Counted from the first letter of the stretch, positions 43,622 through 55,396 are shown. The stretch is 64,000 bases of DNA from Mycoemilia scoparia (GCA_027575805.1 JANBPU010000053.1:1-64000), one strand, 5' to 3'. Made by a program: numbers and translations. The notes: generated by a model from the sequence alone, not told the origin.

Positions 43622-44325
43622 ATGGTAAGCTATAATAATTATTTAACACGCACATTCACTATATATATATATATATATATATTACCAAGCCCCTAACAGT
43701 ATCTAAACTAAACTTACACATATGCATCAATCCATTCATTCATTCATTCATTCATTTGTATAACACTACAATATAGGCAAATTCATCAGCCAAAAGGATT
43801 GTTTCAGAAAATGCCGAACGAATGCAAATAATGCACATCTCTTACATCTCCATAAATCTGTTCGTATTCATAATCCGTTTTATATTCCAAAGATCCACTG
43901 TAACTTATGGAACAACATTCCTATACCTATCAACCTACTTGATCGAAAGCTTCCTTTACCTACAAATTTATCAAATTTCTCGACCAGTATATGGTGGACA
44001 AGGTCAACTCTTAGATTCAGGCCAGGATTTGAGCTCACCTGGAATAACATCAAATATGTTTGATGTTATCTATATAACTTGGTTAGTCCACTTGTTTTCC
44101 CTGATTTCGAGATATGCTTGGTCAGTTTATTTGCTCATCCCTGGATATGGATTGTATAAGATTTGGGGATTCGTAAAACCCTTTGTTATGCCAGCCTTGA
44201 GTGGATTGTTGCAATCAAGTGGTAGCAGTGGAAAAGAAATGACAGAAGAGGAAAAGAAACAGGAAGAAAAGAGACAAAAGAAAAAGGAACGCAAACAACA
44301 ACAAAAGGTTAAATATGTTCGCTAA
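43622..44325 (+). CDS. TMEM208/SND-type ER membrane protein
   Basis: Exons 43622-43624 and 43777-44325, giving 183 residues. Exon 1 contributes only the ATG, directly followed by a GTAAGC donor. The acceptor at 43775-43776 puts ANSSAKRIVSENAERMQIMH in frame with the rest. Three or four hydrophobic segments follow, with LLDSGQDLSSPGI and TNMFDVIYIT-like strings. Next come WSVYLLIPGYGLYKIWGFV and a highly charged Glu/Lys tail. This matches TMEM208 (DUF788), the fungal partner in the SND pathway that helps insert membrane proteins at the ER. The intron carries an (AT)n run and a tandem TTCA repeat (about 43733-43756). The family call rests on remembered motif order. Confidence 0.85.
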
Positions 44326-44660
44326 ATTGAGTGGGTTTCTCTATTCAGGGTGTAATTATTAATAATAGTAATAATAATAGATTTTGAAAATCAATATATA
44401 TATATATGTTAAGATAGCTTTTGTATTTTTTTACAACAGCTACTATTATTACTCCTAGAGAGGTAGCTGAATGCCACATACACATTTATGCATAAAAATT
44501 TATGAATTAAAGCCATATGATTTGTACCATAATCCAGATGCTAATTCCGAATTTACAAAGATAAAATCTCAACCATTATTTATCATGTTTTTGTGTTCTT
44601 GTTACTGTTGTTTTTAATACTGCTCACCACCAGATATCTATATTGTTATATCCTTTAATA
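44326..44660. repeat. Short intergenic stretch with family-C repeat copy 2
   Basis: At 44452-44500 the sequence ACTCCTAGAGAGGTAGCTGA then ATGCCACATACACATTTATG matches, with differences, the copies near 16487 and 55768. Nothing else is seen. Confidence 0.4.
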
Positions 44661-45488
44661 ATGGAGTTTAAACATATAACAGCAAATATATTCCACAAAA
44701 TATTAAATCTTTTAACGATTCTGCCGCTATTGGGATTATTGATTGCATCAGTAATACCAGCAGGATCACATAATAATAATAACAATAATGATCTAAATAT
44801 ACGTGGTGGTGATGGTGGTGGTAATGATGGACAAATGGGATATCAAAACCAACATTCTGTAAGTAACCTTAAAATAGGCACAAGAATATATAATAGATAT
44901 ACCACAGAATTAACTTCAATAACTATATTCTATGACTGTAGAATATGCTGCTGTTGGGAGTAAATGCCAAACGCCTAACTTCGTTTTGTAAATGCAGTTG
45001 TGGACAAAATTCAACGATTGTTGAATTGACACGAAAGGGGTTAAGCAATTTACCCAATGTCATTGAGCCAATTGATTTGGATACATTGTCACCTATTGCT
45101 TGTATGAATTGTACTCGCGCATTGTGTTCGAATATTGAACCGGACTTGTGTGAAGGTGCTGCTAAAGAGGATGAAGTTGTGCCATTATGCTTTCAGAGGG
45201 ATTCGGTTCAAGATGAAACTATAGTTATCGGGTTTTTGATTCTGGTTGTTGGGTTGTTGGGATATTCGATATTCAAAACCAAGATAAATAGACTCATCGA
45301 AGTAAGTAATGTTGACTAGCATTATATAAAGATAATTTCATGAGTGAGTGAGTGAGAAAAGTATAGTTAGATTATATAGTGCATATTGACGGATATATAT
45401 ATATATATATATATTTCTCTATTTATTTTAGATTATTCGAGAGCGATACAATTATAGGTTGTTGAGACCAGCAGATACTCCGAATTAA
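44661..45488 (+). CDS. Conserved fungal Cys-rich single-pass membrane protein
   Basis: Exons 44661-44858, 44942-45301 and 45432-45488 with GT-AG junctions, 204 residues. An N-terminal hydrophobic signal (ILPLLGLLIASVIPAG) leads into an Asn/Gly linker. The lumenal part has a cysteine pattern: FCKCSCGQNSTIVEL, then IACMNCTRALCSN, then DLCEG, ending in VVPLCFQRDSVQDE. One clear membrane helix follows (TIVIGFLILVVGLLGYSIF), and a short basic tail (RERYNYRLLRPADTPN). I recall uncharacterised fungal proteins with the same CKC...NSTI...CFQRDS order, but no function is known to me. The intron 2 AT repeat lies at about 45394-45415. The gene converges on CTF8, with about 97 bases between stops. Confidence 0.72.
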
Positions 45489-45584
45489 TTACAGCAAACA
45501 ATTATGATTTTAAATGAATGGAATATGTATACTACCAGCATTACTATTTTGAATATAAAAAATGTTGACACAGCAAAACCTCTA

Positions 45585-46157
45585 CTATATAAAGCTAGGC
45601 AAGTTTTTGAGGGTATTAGCCAAAACGATATCTGGTCTGGTAGAAAATATAAACTTATATTTCAGTATTGCTTCTATATCGTAATGGATCTTTTTGAATA
45701 TTTGCGCCTGATCACCTTCACCTTCACCATTTTCTTGACGCATCTCGGTTTCTGGTGAAGACGACCGGGTATGATCTTTTCGTAATACAGCAATTGGCTT
45801 CGGCAGTTTAACTATTTTGCCTTTTAAACAATGCGAACCGATTTCAAAATATGCTGCTTCGTTTTCCTACATATACAAAAATATAATTGAATGACTTGAT
45901 GCATTAATATATAAACCAGCTTATGAAATTTAATACAAACGATAACACTTTACTTTAATTTCTTTTGGATTAATGCTTTCATCTGTTCCTGGTCTAATAT
46001 CTCTTCGTACCTTTCCTATCCTCAACCCTCTAATATCACCACAACCACCACCTTCCTCTTCATCTTTACTTGTTTTTATGCTCCCTTGGGTTTCAATCAA
46101 ACAGTATAGTTCTTGGTCAATAATATCTTTACGGTAATGCAAAACAATCTGCGACAT
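45585..46157 (-). CDS. CTF8: Chromosome transmission fidelity protein 8 homologue
   Basis: Two exons, 46157-45954 and 45866-45585, GT-AG, 161 residues. CTF8 with DCC1 and CTF18 forms the alternative clamp loader RFC-Ctf18, which loads PCNA and supports sister-chromatid cohesion. The start MSQIVLHYRKD and the LYCLIETQGSI strand fit the family. After an acidic glycine-rich insert, exon 2 holds the hallmark block YFEIGSHCLKGKIVKLPKPI followed by AVLRKD. The C-terminal tail (SRPD-like IFSTRPDIVLAN) is the region that meets the partner subunits. The open frame extends upstream, but the conserved start is at 46157. It shares a divergent upstream region with S29. CHL1, another cohesion factor, is about 10 kb away. 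Confidence 0.85.
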
Positions 46158-46947
46158 GTTTTCCTTATATTTGTCTAACTGTGATCGTATGCCAGTATGT
46201 ATTTTTCCAAGGATATTTATAAGAGCGCCAGGATTTATATAATTGTAGAACAAAAGCAATTGGTTGTTTTAAGTTATTTAGGCTATATAAAGCGAATTTT
46301 GGGTTTTGTACATCAAATGAAAGCAATGGTTTTTGTAAACAATCACTTGTTATGAATATTTATAAAGCGAGATAAAAGTAAACACTGGCAAAGTCACGTG
46401 GATTATTTGATTTCACGTGATATCAAGTGATCTGATTTGAGCAAACCTTTGATCTCTCGAATTTTTCCCCCCTCAACCTCAACCACACACACACACGCAC
46501 AATTTCGCTCACTCATATTCTTCAATACTGATTCAAGATACAGGCAGGAGGCATATAAGATAACAGATATTTGGATTGTAAAAATAAGGAAATAAAATCA
46601 GAGTAAGCTGGTATGAGCCCTATTATTGGAGCAGAAAAAGTTGAAAGCGAAGCAATCAAATTAAACAGGAGGGCGGTATAGAGAGGAGGAGGAGGAGGAG
46701 GGATAAATCAAAGTAAAAGAGAGAGGAATTCTAAAACAAGAAGAACCTATACAATAGTAAACTAGCATAGGGAGACAGAGAGAGAAGGAGGGGGAGTGGT
46801 GGTATTTTTGGGAAAAGTTGTTGGCAGAAAGGGTAGATTCCTTCTCTTTAGTTCTCTCTCAAGATTATAAACTCTGAGTTGTGGTTGAATTGACCTATTT
46901 CCTTTACAATATATACAAGGAACAGCATATAACAACGGTATAACAAA
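46158..46947. promoter_or_regulatory. Divergent CTF8/RPS29 region with two CACGTG boxes
   Basis: Two CACGTG cores at 46395-46400 and 46414-46419 lie 19 bases apart, within ATTTCACGTGATATCAAGTG. A purine-rich GGA run near 46683 belongs to the S29 leader. In fungi Cbf1-like or other bHLH factors bind such sites. No gene in between. Confidence 0.6.
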
Positions 46948-47487
46948 ATGACTCACACCAACGTCTGGTTCTCTCACCCCCGCAAGTACGGCAAGGGTTC
47001 TCGTCAATGGTAAGAGAATTTCCGCTGCTTCAATTTGGTGTTTTATGATGGTAATTGGCAATCAATTTGGTGTCTTTATGTGGGATTTCGAAATTGACCA
47101 AATTTTTCTCAGGAGGGAAATAGGTCCCTTTATAGATGGACACAAATGAAGATTGGTGCCAATTAAGCAATGAAATCTATGTAGAGAAATTTTTTTTCTA
47201 AATGGTTATTATTTTATGTGTTGTTTAGCCGTGTCTGCACTCACCGTGCTGGTCTTATCCGCAAGTACAGCATGAACATTTGCCGTCAGTGCTTCCGCGA
47301 GTACGCCAAGGATATTGGCTTCAACAAGGTAAGAAGGCTGCCAAATGCTTTGAATTTAAATCTTGTGGCTATGAACATTTGTTCTCAATGCCAATAAATG
47401 AGAATCGATTCACATTTTGACCAGCAATTTACCAAAGTCATTGATTAACCTCAATTCCCATGTTTTATGTAATTACAGGTCCGCTAA
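46948..47487 (+). CDS. RPS29: 40S ribosomal protein S29 (uS14)
   Basis: Exons 46948-47009, 47229-47328 and 47479-47487; GT-AG, 56 residues, the standard length. The protein is a small zinc-binding part of the 40S head. The order [20 protein letters not shown], then [20 protein letters not shown] and [14 protein letters not shown] is the family signature. Its two CxxC pairs (CRVC, CRQC) bind zinc. The last exon codes only Val-Arg plus the stop. Exon codons are C-ending, which suggests high expression. Intron 1 (219 bases) is long for this window. Confidence 0.96.
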
Positions 47488-50330
47488 GAGGCTTTATGGT
47501 AATGACTGGCCGCAATTAGCAGGGGAATACTTTAAAATTCGTGTATTTAAAGGGTGTTTGCCTTTAGTTGCTCAAAGTCAAGACTTAATGGAGCATACTG
47601 TTCTTATACACAAACATATTGTATTGGGAGAGTCAATCACAAAGCGACGAGAATACTAGTTGACAAGGCAAGTATATAACATTGACATTTAGCTTTATTA
47701 TTTAAAGGATGTCTTTGGGTTAGTACCAAGTACCACTGCTACTGCTACGTGCTTTGTATATGCAACATTGTTAACTAATATTACGATGCTGTTATGCTCT
47801 GTGGGACTATAGATCATCTTTTGACCTCACATTAATGGTGATGGCGGTTTGTGCAGACTTTGTTTCTCTCAATAACAAATAAAAGTATTAAATAACAATT
47901 GGGATTTTGGTATTAAATGTTGTTTTGTGTGTGCGCGGGGGTCATTAGTATTATTTACATGTCAGATGTTTTGAACAATTTAATGCGTGGTTGTCGCCAC
48001 CACTTTTATCAATACCATATCCATAGACATAGAAAAGAGGCCCTTCATGGTTTTAGTCAACGCCTGGGCTTATTGCCGGCAATATATGAAGACCCAATAC
48101 GTTTTAATACATTTGCCTGTTAGTCTGATCGCTGATATCTCCGATTATGATGAGTCTCTGCGGCATGAGAACACATGCAATGTTCTGGTACCAAGAGGAC
48201 CAAGTTTCCTCCACCCCCCCTCTCCCTATCCCTTCTCTCTGCCTGTATGAAGCATAGGCGACATGAGACCAGTGAAATGACTACTATTGACGCAGCCACT
48301 GAATCACAAAACAAAATGACTGGTGGTCTTGTGACTACTTTATGGGGGGAAATATAAAAGCTTAATGCCTAAATTAATAAAAATAAAAACAGCCAAGATG
48401 TCTTGGAAGAATGGAAGTCTAGAATAACCAGTTTTTGCATGATACCAAAGACCAGCAACAATACCGCTCAATGGATATGCAATACTTGAACAGACAGAAT
48501 GATGAGGGCTATGGAGGGAGGTTCTGTATACATATATGGGTAGCTATTTTTGAAGGGCCAAATTAATACTATCAATGGCAATATAGGCTTGATCGGTATG
48601 CAGGCTGGGACTGGCCTACTAGTAAAACTTAGTAGCCCTTCAAAATAATCACTCATATACGTACAAAAAGAGCTAGATGTTTTTCAAGATGTCCTGGTGG
48701 TAGTATGGTAGTACTGTTGGAAGTTATGCTCCCAAACCCAGCAGCATAGCGGCAGCAGCCACACATGACTCTTTCTCAAGCACATCCCTTTCAAATGATG
48801 CAGTGGGACTAAATGATGATCCCAACAATGGAACAAGAGGTAACGGGGCACTCTTCTGTTACATACATGACCTTCGTTCCATGCGGCTTCTGTCTGTGTC
48901 CCTTGGTATATCAATATGAATAATGTGAGACCGAGGGAAACTACTGATGCAAACATCAGGTTTTCGATGGATACTAAGAAGCCCCTTTAAAGTTAACAGA
49001 ACCTCTCGATATGTGCTCGTATGCAAGAAATCAGTTCTCTCAAAGTAGCTGTTGCTGCTGCTGCTGCTGTTATAAAGAGAAAAGGACAGTTGCAGCCACA
49101 ATTGGGCACAGTTTATTTTTATGTGTATGGCCAATCCAGCATCAACGGCTTCATAGAGAGTTGGTTGAGCGAGACTATGCCAGCCAGTATCACAAATACT
49201 CGAAGCTTTCATGTGTCAAATTGAATCCTTGTTTTTTGGGGCCAGGCCAAGTTGCGGCTAAGAGGACATGTGGCATGGCTAAGGACGGTCATTTGCTAAC
49301 CAAATGATCCAATAGATTCTGCCCATAGACTCTATGCCAAGCGAAAGGACCTGCAATCACATTCAACAAAAAGGTCCGTAAAAAACGAATAGTAGCAGAC
49401 TTTGGTGGCGGAGATGCGCCTGGTAGTAGAATCTTTTAAGCTTCTGTTGTGGGTTTGTTGTTATTGTAGCCCCCTCCACTCCACTGTCTTTGCGCAGGCT
49501 TGGAGAAAGGAAGTTTGTGTGCGTATGGTGGTGGTGGTGGCAATTCACACTGGGACTGCCCACTGACTGAATCTCATTCGTGACTTGCAATACTAACAAA
49601 GGAAAATGTATCCCTGTTACCAAGGAAAAAAAATACATGGCTCTATAAATACTTGTTATTCGGGACTGTCTCTTTTCCTTCTTTATTGTCTCACAAACAT
49701 ATTATATATTTTTTCTCTATCCCTTATTTCTATCTCTGGTTTATCCGTTTTGAGGGGTTAAAGATAGAGTTTCTAGACCTTGATTATACATAACCACCCA
49801 CTCTTTTTACAAGCATTGATTGGAACAGGTGGCAGCTAGTCTTTACTTCAAGCCCTGCTGCAACTATTATTACTACCGCCGCTACGTCATAAAGTGGTCA
49901 TTTCTTTATATTCCTGCCACCAGTAACCTCATATTTCGATCTCTCAGCTGTAAGCGTGTGAGAAAGGTATTGTAGCTCATTCCTTGTTTAAGTAATAGTA
50001 GCCGGCCCGTATCTGTGGTACTCTCTTTCCCCCCTGCTTTTTGGAACTCACCAATCGCTCTTTATATTAACTCATCTTTATTGATAAACGACACTCTCTC
50101 ACTTTCTCCGACTTTCTTTATCCCTCACTCCCCCCTGACTATCCCTCCCCGTACTTTCACCTGACTCTGGCTCCAACTCTGTCAACAAAAACCTTATATA
50201 ATACGCCTATCTGTTTGCTTACCAAACACTTTTTGTTCTTTGTTTCTTTGACTAGCTTTCCTAATACGTCTCAAATTTACAACGAACCAAACGAGCATTT
50301 GCATTTCAACCTATAAACACCAACAGCGCA
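47488..50330. other. 2.8-kb intergenic stretch
   Basis: Includes the S29 3' flank, a family-B element at 48537-48655, a CTG repeat near 49050, and the long pyrimidine-rich leader of the cytidylyltransferase gene (about 49640-50330). Several open frames were examined; none shows family features. Confidence 0.5.
48537..48655. mobile_element. Family-B miniature element (copy B3)
   Basis: The left end is TGGGTAGCTATTTTTGAAGG and the right end is CCCTTCAAAATAATCACTCA. The core is AATATAGGCTTGATCGGTAT and ACTGGCCTACTAGTAAAAC. TA flanks both ends (CATATA|TGGG and CTCA|TATAC). Best preserved copy of family B. Confidence 0.8.
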
Positions 50331-51305
50331 ATGTCGACCAACAACAACAACAACAACACCACCTCCAACACTACTGCTCCTGTTGCCGAAGCTGCTAGCA
50401 ATAATGGCAGACAACAACAGCAACCAAAACCACCATCACCCAAATTCCCATTGAAATCCGATTCACTAAAAGAAGGCGCAAAGCTATCACCCTGTGGGAC
50501 ATACTACATCAACCCACCGCCAACCGATCGCCAAGTCCGTCTCTACTGCGACGGTATCTACGACTTGTTCCATTTCGGCCATGCACGTGCATTGGAACAG
50601 GCCAAAAAGTCCTTCTCCAACGTGTATCTGATGGTTGGGTGCTGTAACGACCAGGACACCCACAAATACAAGGGCCGTACCGTGTTAACCGACGAAGAGC
50701 GCTACGAGAGCCTCAAGCATTGTCGGTGGGTCGATGAAGTAATCCCCGATGCGCCATGGGTAATTAACCAGGAGTTCCTGGACAAGCATCGGATCGACTA
50801 TGTGTGTCACGATGATATTCCTTATGCTAGTGCAGGTGGGATCAAGGATGTATACGAGTTTGTGAAAGCCCAGGGTCGATTTTTACCAACTCAGCGTACC
50901 GAAGGAATTTCTACATCTGATTTGATTACTCGGATTGTGTCGGATTATGACAACTATTTGAGACGGAACTTTGAGCGCGGGATCTCTGCCAAGGAATTGA
51001 ATATTTCTTTCCTTAAGGAGAAGGAGTTGGTGTTCCAGAAACAGATGGCGAACTTCAAATCGAATCTGTCGAAGAATTTGAAGGATGCTCGAGGAAATAT
51101 CATTACCGAGATTGGCGATCTTAAACGCGAGTTCCATGAGATGCTGGGTTTCTGGGATGGTAGGCGTAAAGAGTTTATTAGGGGATTCAATTCGTTGTTT
51201 GATAACCAAACTGTTCACCCTCCTCCTTCACAGGCTCCTTCGTCGAGTAATTCGTCCGAACCTTCGTCTCCTGTTCGTAAAAATCTAAAGATCTCTTCCT
51301 CATAG
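50331..51305 (+). CDS. PCT1: Choline-phosphate cytidylyltransferase
   Basis: A single exon of 324 residues. It makes CDP-choline from CTP and phosphocholine, the rate-limiting step of the Kennedy pathway for phosphatidylcholine. It sits in the nucleus or on membranes. After a poly-Asn N-terminus come [20 protein letters not shown] with the HxGH nucleotide-binding motif near residue 81, then [33 protein letters not shown] and the RTEGISTSD signature near residue 189. The following lysine-rich helical region (residues 240-290) is the usual amphipathic membrane sensor, and the tail is Ser/Pro-rich. A shorter relative is ethanolamine-phosphate cytidylyltransferase, but the single domain plus membrane helix favours choline. 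Confidence 0.93.
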   Translation: MSTNNNNNNTTSNTTAPVAEAASNNGRQQQQPKPPSPKFPLKSDSLKEGAKLSPCGTYYINPPPTDRQVRLYCDGIYDLFHFGHARALEQAKKSFSNVYLMVGCCNDQDTHKYKGRTVLTDEERYESLKHCRWVDEVIPDAPWVINQEFLDKHRIDYVCHDDIPYASAGGIKDVYEFVKAQGRFLPTQRTEGISTSDLITRIVSDYDNYLRRNFERGISAKELNISFLKEKELVFQKQMANFKSNLSKNLKDARGNIITEIGDLKREFHEMLGFWDGRRKEFIRGFNSLFDNQTVHPPPSQAPSSSNSSEPSSPVRKNLKISSS

Positions 51306-52515
51306 GATTTTTTTGTCACCAGTAGTAATCACTTCAAATATATTACAACAGCGACAAATCAATAGCTAAGCAATTGGTCGTTTATGTTGCCGCTCTATTC
51401 CTATTATCATGAATTATATAACGGCCTTTTATTTTGAGATCTTTATATATATATATATATATATGTATCCCTTTTATATTTACTTGGTCTCTTATCCCTA
51501 ACCCTTTTTGCTTTTATTTTTTATGGTGTTTGTCGCACTACTATTATCTTATTTTATACCTCTAATACATAATATATCTGTCTATTTACATTTTACATGA
51601 AAACTGAATTAGTAGTGATAGGGCGAGGAGAAAGAGGGTATAGAGGATTTGGTATATATAATTGATGTCTTCTGGGGGCTGTATGCTAGATTAACTTTTG
51701 TACATTTTATAGAGAATCTGACAGACAAATGTTTTCTTGTTTTTATTCTTCAAAATAATGTTTTAACTATAAAATAGTAAATGTTGATTTGGTGTTTTTA
51801 AAGATACATACACCCTTGGTTTCTTCCAGAGTCCTCTTGAACACACATTCGACTGATTTGAAGAACGGTATTCAGTATATTTGGGTTTTCAATTCATGGG
51901 CACATTTTAGGGAGTTATCCTTTTTCATACCTTCACTTCTCATGGAGCTTTACAAAGTCTTCAAACACTGGCAATACCTTTTGGAGTAGCATATATGTAA
52001 AGTCCTTACTTCATCAACCCCACCCTGAGGCTGCCTTTGACTATCACATCTGTCTCTCTTTCATGGTGGACATGTGGTCCTCTGCTCTATTAGCCTCTAT
52101 TATTATAATGGGAGAATTGTTACCATGTTTATTGAGTACGTGGCAAGATTTCACAAAACCTTGGGTAAAATGGGAGTCCCCAGGATATTGAATATAGACT
52201 GGCTTATGATTGTTTCAAAATCTGAGAGCCAATATCTATCTACCATAGATTCGATAACTAGTGGGATCTTCCCATTTGCAAAGAAAATAAAATTGATTTT
52301 AGGTTAATTAAAACTCTCTATAACATTATTTAAGGTTGCATTTATAAATAAAATATAATTAAAACACACTCAACAATAATAACACTGCTACTACGAATAT
52401 AAAAACAACAATTATAGGGTATTGTAGTAAAAGTAGTATCAGTTACACCTGAAGTTAAATTTATAAAGACCAAAAAAACCAAAAAAGAGACCACACATAA
52501 AGATAGTTGTCACAA
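51306..52515. other. Intergenic with microsatellite and R2 repeat
   Basis: An (AT)n run near 51446-51465 and the R2 copy at 52130-52245. The rest is AT-rich; no gene seen. Confidence 0.5.
52130..52245 (+). repeat. Dispersed repeat family R2, copy f
   Basis: Reads GATTTCACAAAACCTTGGGT, AAAATGGGAGTCCCCAGG, TAGACTGGCTTATGA and TTTCAAAATCTGAGAG, in the same order as the proximal half of copy b. Confidence 0.55.
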
Positions 52516-54570
52516 TTATATATCCCGAACATAGTTTGCTATATAAACAGAAATATGGATAGAAATTTAGAATAAACACCACCCAAATAATTTAGTAAGT
52601 GCTCATAAATTCATACATATATTTATTAAAGTGTGCTTACCTGGGAATATTCCAACAGTGCCATTTAGTTTACCAGTCCACCAATCATTGTTATTATTGG
52701 TACGGTTAACAATCTCAATTCGATCATTTTCTTTAAATGTCAAATCTCCTTCAGCTTGTGCATCGTAGTCATACAGTGCAATTACGTATTGGGGAGCTTG
52801 GGGTTGAGGGGGTGGTGGTGGAGGCTGTGGAACCGAAGCTGTAGCTGCTACGGGGGGAGGGCGATTAGTATGTGCATGGGCAGCAGGTGGAGTAGCAACA
52901 TTTTGAGGAATTGGCGACTTGTGATCTGATCCATATCCACCAAAGTTTGGTGTACTTCCACGTCCTGGAACTACTGCTTCATATGGAGGGGGTTGATAAT
53001 GGCCACTGCCAGTGCTTGATGGTATAGATGGCATTTTAACAGCTGGAATTGGTCCAGATCCTCCGACTGCAGAAGCAGCGGCACCAACGCCAGCAGCAGT
53101 ACCAGCAGCATTGTGATGGTGATGATGGTGATGTGAGGTTGGGGCAGGAGGCAAAGGTGAAGGCCCAGCAGCCGCAGTAGCACCACCCTTAGATCCAGTA
53201 TTACTACGCTTAAAGGTACGACCGATACTTCCAGCAAAGCCAGATTTACCTGGGTTGTAAGGTTTGGTTTCCATAAACCCATTGTCCCAAAGATCCAATC
53301 CTCTAAGTGTAGCCTCAGAACTTGACCAACGATCCATCCATCCCGAAACAACTGGTCTGCTGCCATCGATCTTTGGGTTCGTTTTAACAATCTGATCGAT
53401 AAGTCTGTACATTGTCATGTAAATTTCTTGCTGGATGCGGAAGAACGACAAGAAAATTGGATCTGCCAGTGCCTGTACAAGACTGAAGAACTGTTCAAGT
53501 TCAGTCTTGAGCATGTCATTGTAATAGTTGTACTGTCTTTCTGATTCTTGGTATTGGGCCATATTCTTGTGATAGCTCTTTTCATCAGACAGACTACGAC
53601 CGCCCTCATTCCCTTTGGCTTCAAGTTTAGTAACAGAGTTCTTGAATCGGTCAAAGTCAATGAGTTTGTGATCTCTCTTATCCATGACTCTTCTTACATT
53701 CTTCATCATTGCCAGAACTTCTTGGAGTGGATAGACAACACGCTCTTCCATCTTTTGTAGGTGAGGCATAACCTCATTCTGAAGCTGGTTAGTTTCAGTA
53801 AACAGTTGTTGGGCTGCTTGGATCATTTCTGGCGATGCCTCACGGTTCTGGATAGGTTGTCTTTGTTCGGGTCCACCAGCTGCATCAGTTACTTTTCCAC
53901 CATTGCTACTAGCGATAATTGGGCAATATAGGTCCTTGATCAATTGCAAAAAGTTCTCCTGGTACTTTAGCGCATCTACACAGGGTTTAATATTTATATA
54001 GTTGTATTATAGACACATGCTTGTTTGTTGACCAGATCTAAATCGATATGTTAGTGTTTTTGCTGTTGTTGTTGTTGAACTTACTGGTGATTCCATCGCG
54101 GAACTTCGAGGCATCTTCAAAGATCTTTTTTATAATGGTTTCAATGTCCTTAAAGCGCTCTCTTTGTACCTCGTAGTCATCATCAATAGTCTCTATAAGA
54201 TACCAAATTTTTAAATATATTTAACACGTTGTTTCTACTATCATAACTAGTCACCCTTGGGCAACTAATTTTGAAGGACCAAAAGCATAGTATAAATGAT
54301 AATATAGATTGGCCAGTATACATGATGGAACTGGCACTTCAAAAATAATGATCCGCTTGTATTATACATATATACACATATATATAGGGGATGGTTGATA
54401 CTTACTACTTCCTTTGCCCATCTTGGAAGTGACCTGATGGGGAAGCCTCTCCATGGCTTTCTTGAATCCTTTCCTAATAATGCAAACAGCGTAAATTCAT
54501 TGTCAGCATTGAATTGGCTGCAGTCAAGCTTCTACATTGTGTTGTGAATTTAATAAGCTTACCAGCTCAT
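52516..54570 (-). CDS. RVS167: BAR-SH3 protein of the amphiphysin/RVS167 (hob1) family
   Basis: Five exons: 54570-54563, 54473-54406, 54192-54085, 53975-52641 and 52538-52516; GT-AG and 513 residues. The first exon has eight coding bases and the last 23. The family start MSWKGFKKAMERLPHQ is assembled only by splicing. A BAR domain covers residues 1-240 (IETIIKKIFEDASKFRDGI, NALKYQENFLQLIKDLYCPI and later coiled-coil helices). It is followed by a low-complexity Gly/Pro/Ser/His region with HHHHHHH and proline runs. An SH3 domain (VIALYDYDAQAEGDLTFKEN, DWWTGKLNG, GIFPANYV) ends the protein. These proteins bend membranes at endocytic sites and bind proline-rich partners and actin patch proteins. 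Intron 2 contains a miniature element. Confidence 0.94.
54258..54355. mobile_element. Family-B miniature element in RVS167 intron 2 (copy B4)
   Basis: Carries TGGGCAACTAATTTTGAAGG, AATATAGATTGGCCAGTATA and GGCACTTCAAAAATAATGATCC. It lies inside the intron at 54193-54405, which is 213 bases long; most introns here are 60-110 bases. The splice sites are outside the element. Confidence 0.75.
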
Positions 54571-55325
54571 TGTGATGAATGGCTAATGTGCTACGAATAA
54601 TACAAGTAAATACTACAATAATTGGGTTTAGAAACAAAGGCCGTTTTGCGAAGCAAAATTACAGGTATTGAGATGTAGATAAGAAATAGGGAGTTTAAAT
54701 GCGAAACAAAAGAGGGGTTCAGGAGTAGATAGAAAAGAAAAAGGTGGTGTTCCTGTATAATAATGCGGGGGGTCTGTATGTGACTTTGTGCTTGGCAAAG
54801 TGTGAAGCTTGATAAAGCAGCAACCGCAAGTTCTGTACAGAAAGGCTAAAGGGAGTGACTTGATGAAATAGATTGACAGTAACAAAGCAGCGCATAGAAT
54901 GCAAATATGTTATATATCCGTGTGTGTCTAAAGAACAGGGTCTCCGGTACACTTGCGTTGGCGGTGGCGTTGGGAGTCGTGCTCTGGAAGGAATAGTAGA
55001 AGGTTGGCAGATTGTAGAGGTGCATTCGTGATGATCTACAAAGCTCTTCTGTATATTTTTCACTGCGTCACTGCATTTGTACGTCATCATTTTCTTCAAG
55101 AAAGTGACTCGCAGGAGGATAAACAAATATATGCTGGCTTGTGTGATATCACAGGATGGTATCGCCGTACAAATTAAAACTGTTTTTATTCTCAAATCCT
55201 CTAGTATCGTCAAAAGAATGAAGAATGTATTCAAGCCCTGTGACTTGTAAAAAAACAAGCAATGCCAGTGAGAGGGAGACATGGTTAGATAATCAAATGG
55301 GATCTCGCACAAAAAATTACAAAAA
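54571..55325. other. Intergenic, no gene seen
   Basis: Upstream of RVS167 and downstream of tRNA-Gly. Pyrimidine-rich on the minus strand (likely the RVS167 leader). No supported coding frame. Confidence 0.5.
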
Positions 55326-55396
55326 TGCATCGACCGGGAATCGAACCCGGGCCACTTGCTTGGAAGGCAAGTATTCTACCATTAGACCATCGATGC
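55326..55396 (-). tRNA. tRNA-Gly (UCC)
   Basis: Read on the minus strand: the acceptor stem GCATCGA pairs with TCGATGC. The anticodon stem CTTGC pairs with GCAAG around CTTCCAA, giving anticodon TCC. The T arm CCCGG pairs with CCGGG around TTCGATT. The discriminator is A (complement of 55326). No intron. Confidence 0.96.

Noticed and set aside
44400..45415. AT dinucleotide runs as origins or centromere signals
   Set aside because: They are ordinary short microsatellites in introns and flanks, with no supporting context.
49011..49307. Frames over the CTG repeat near 49050
   Set aside because: They depend on the trinucleotide repeat, overlap in several frames and show no conserved content.
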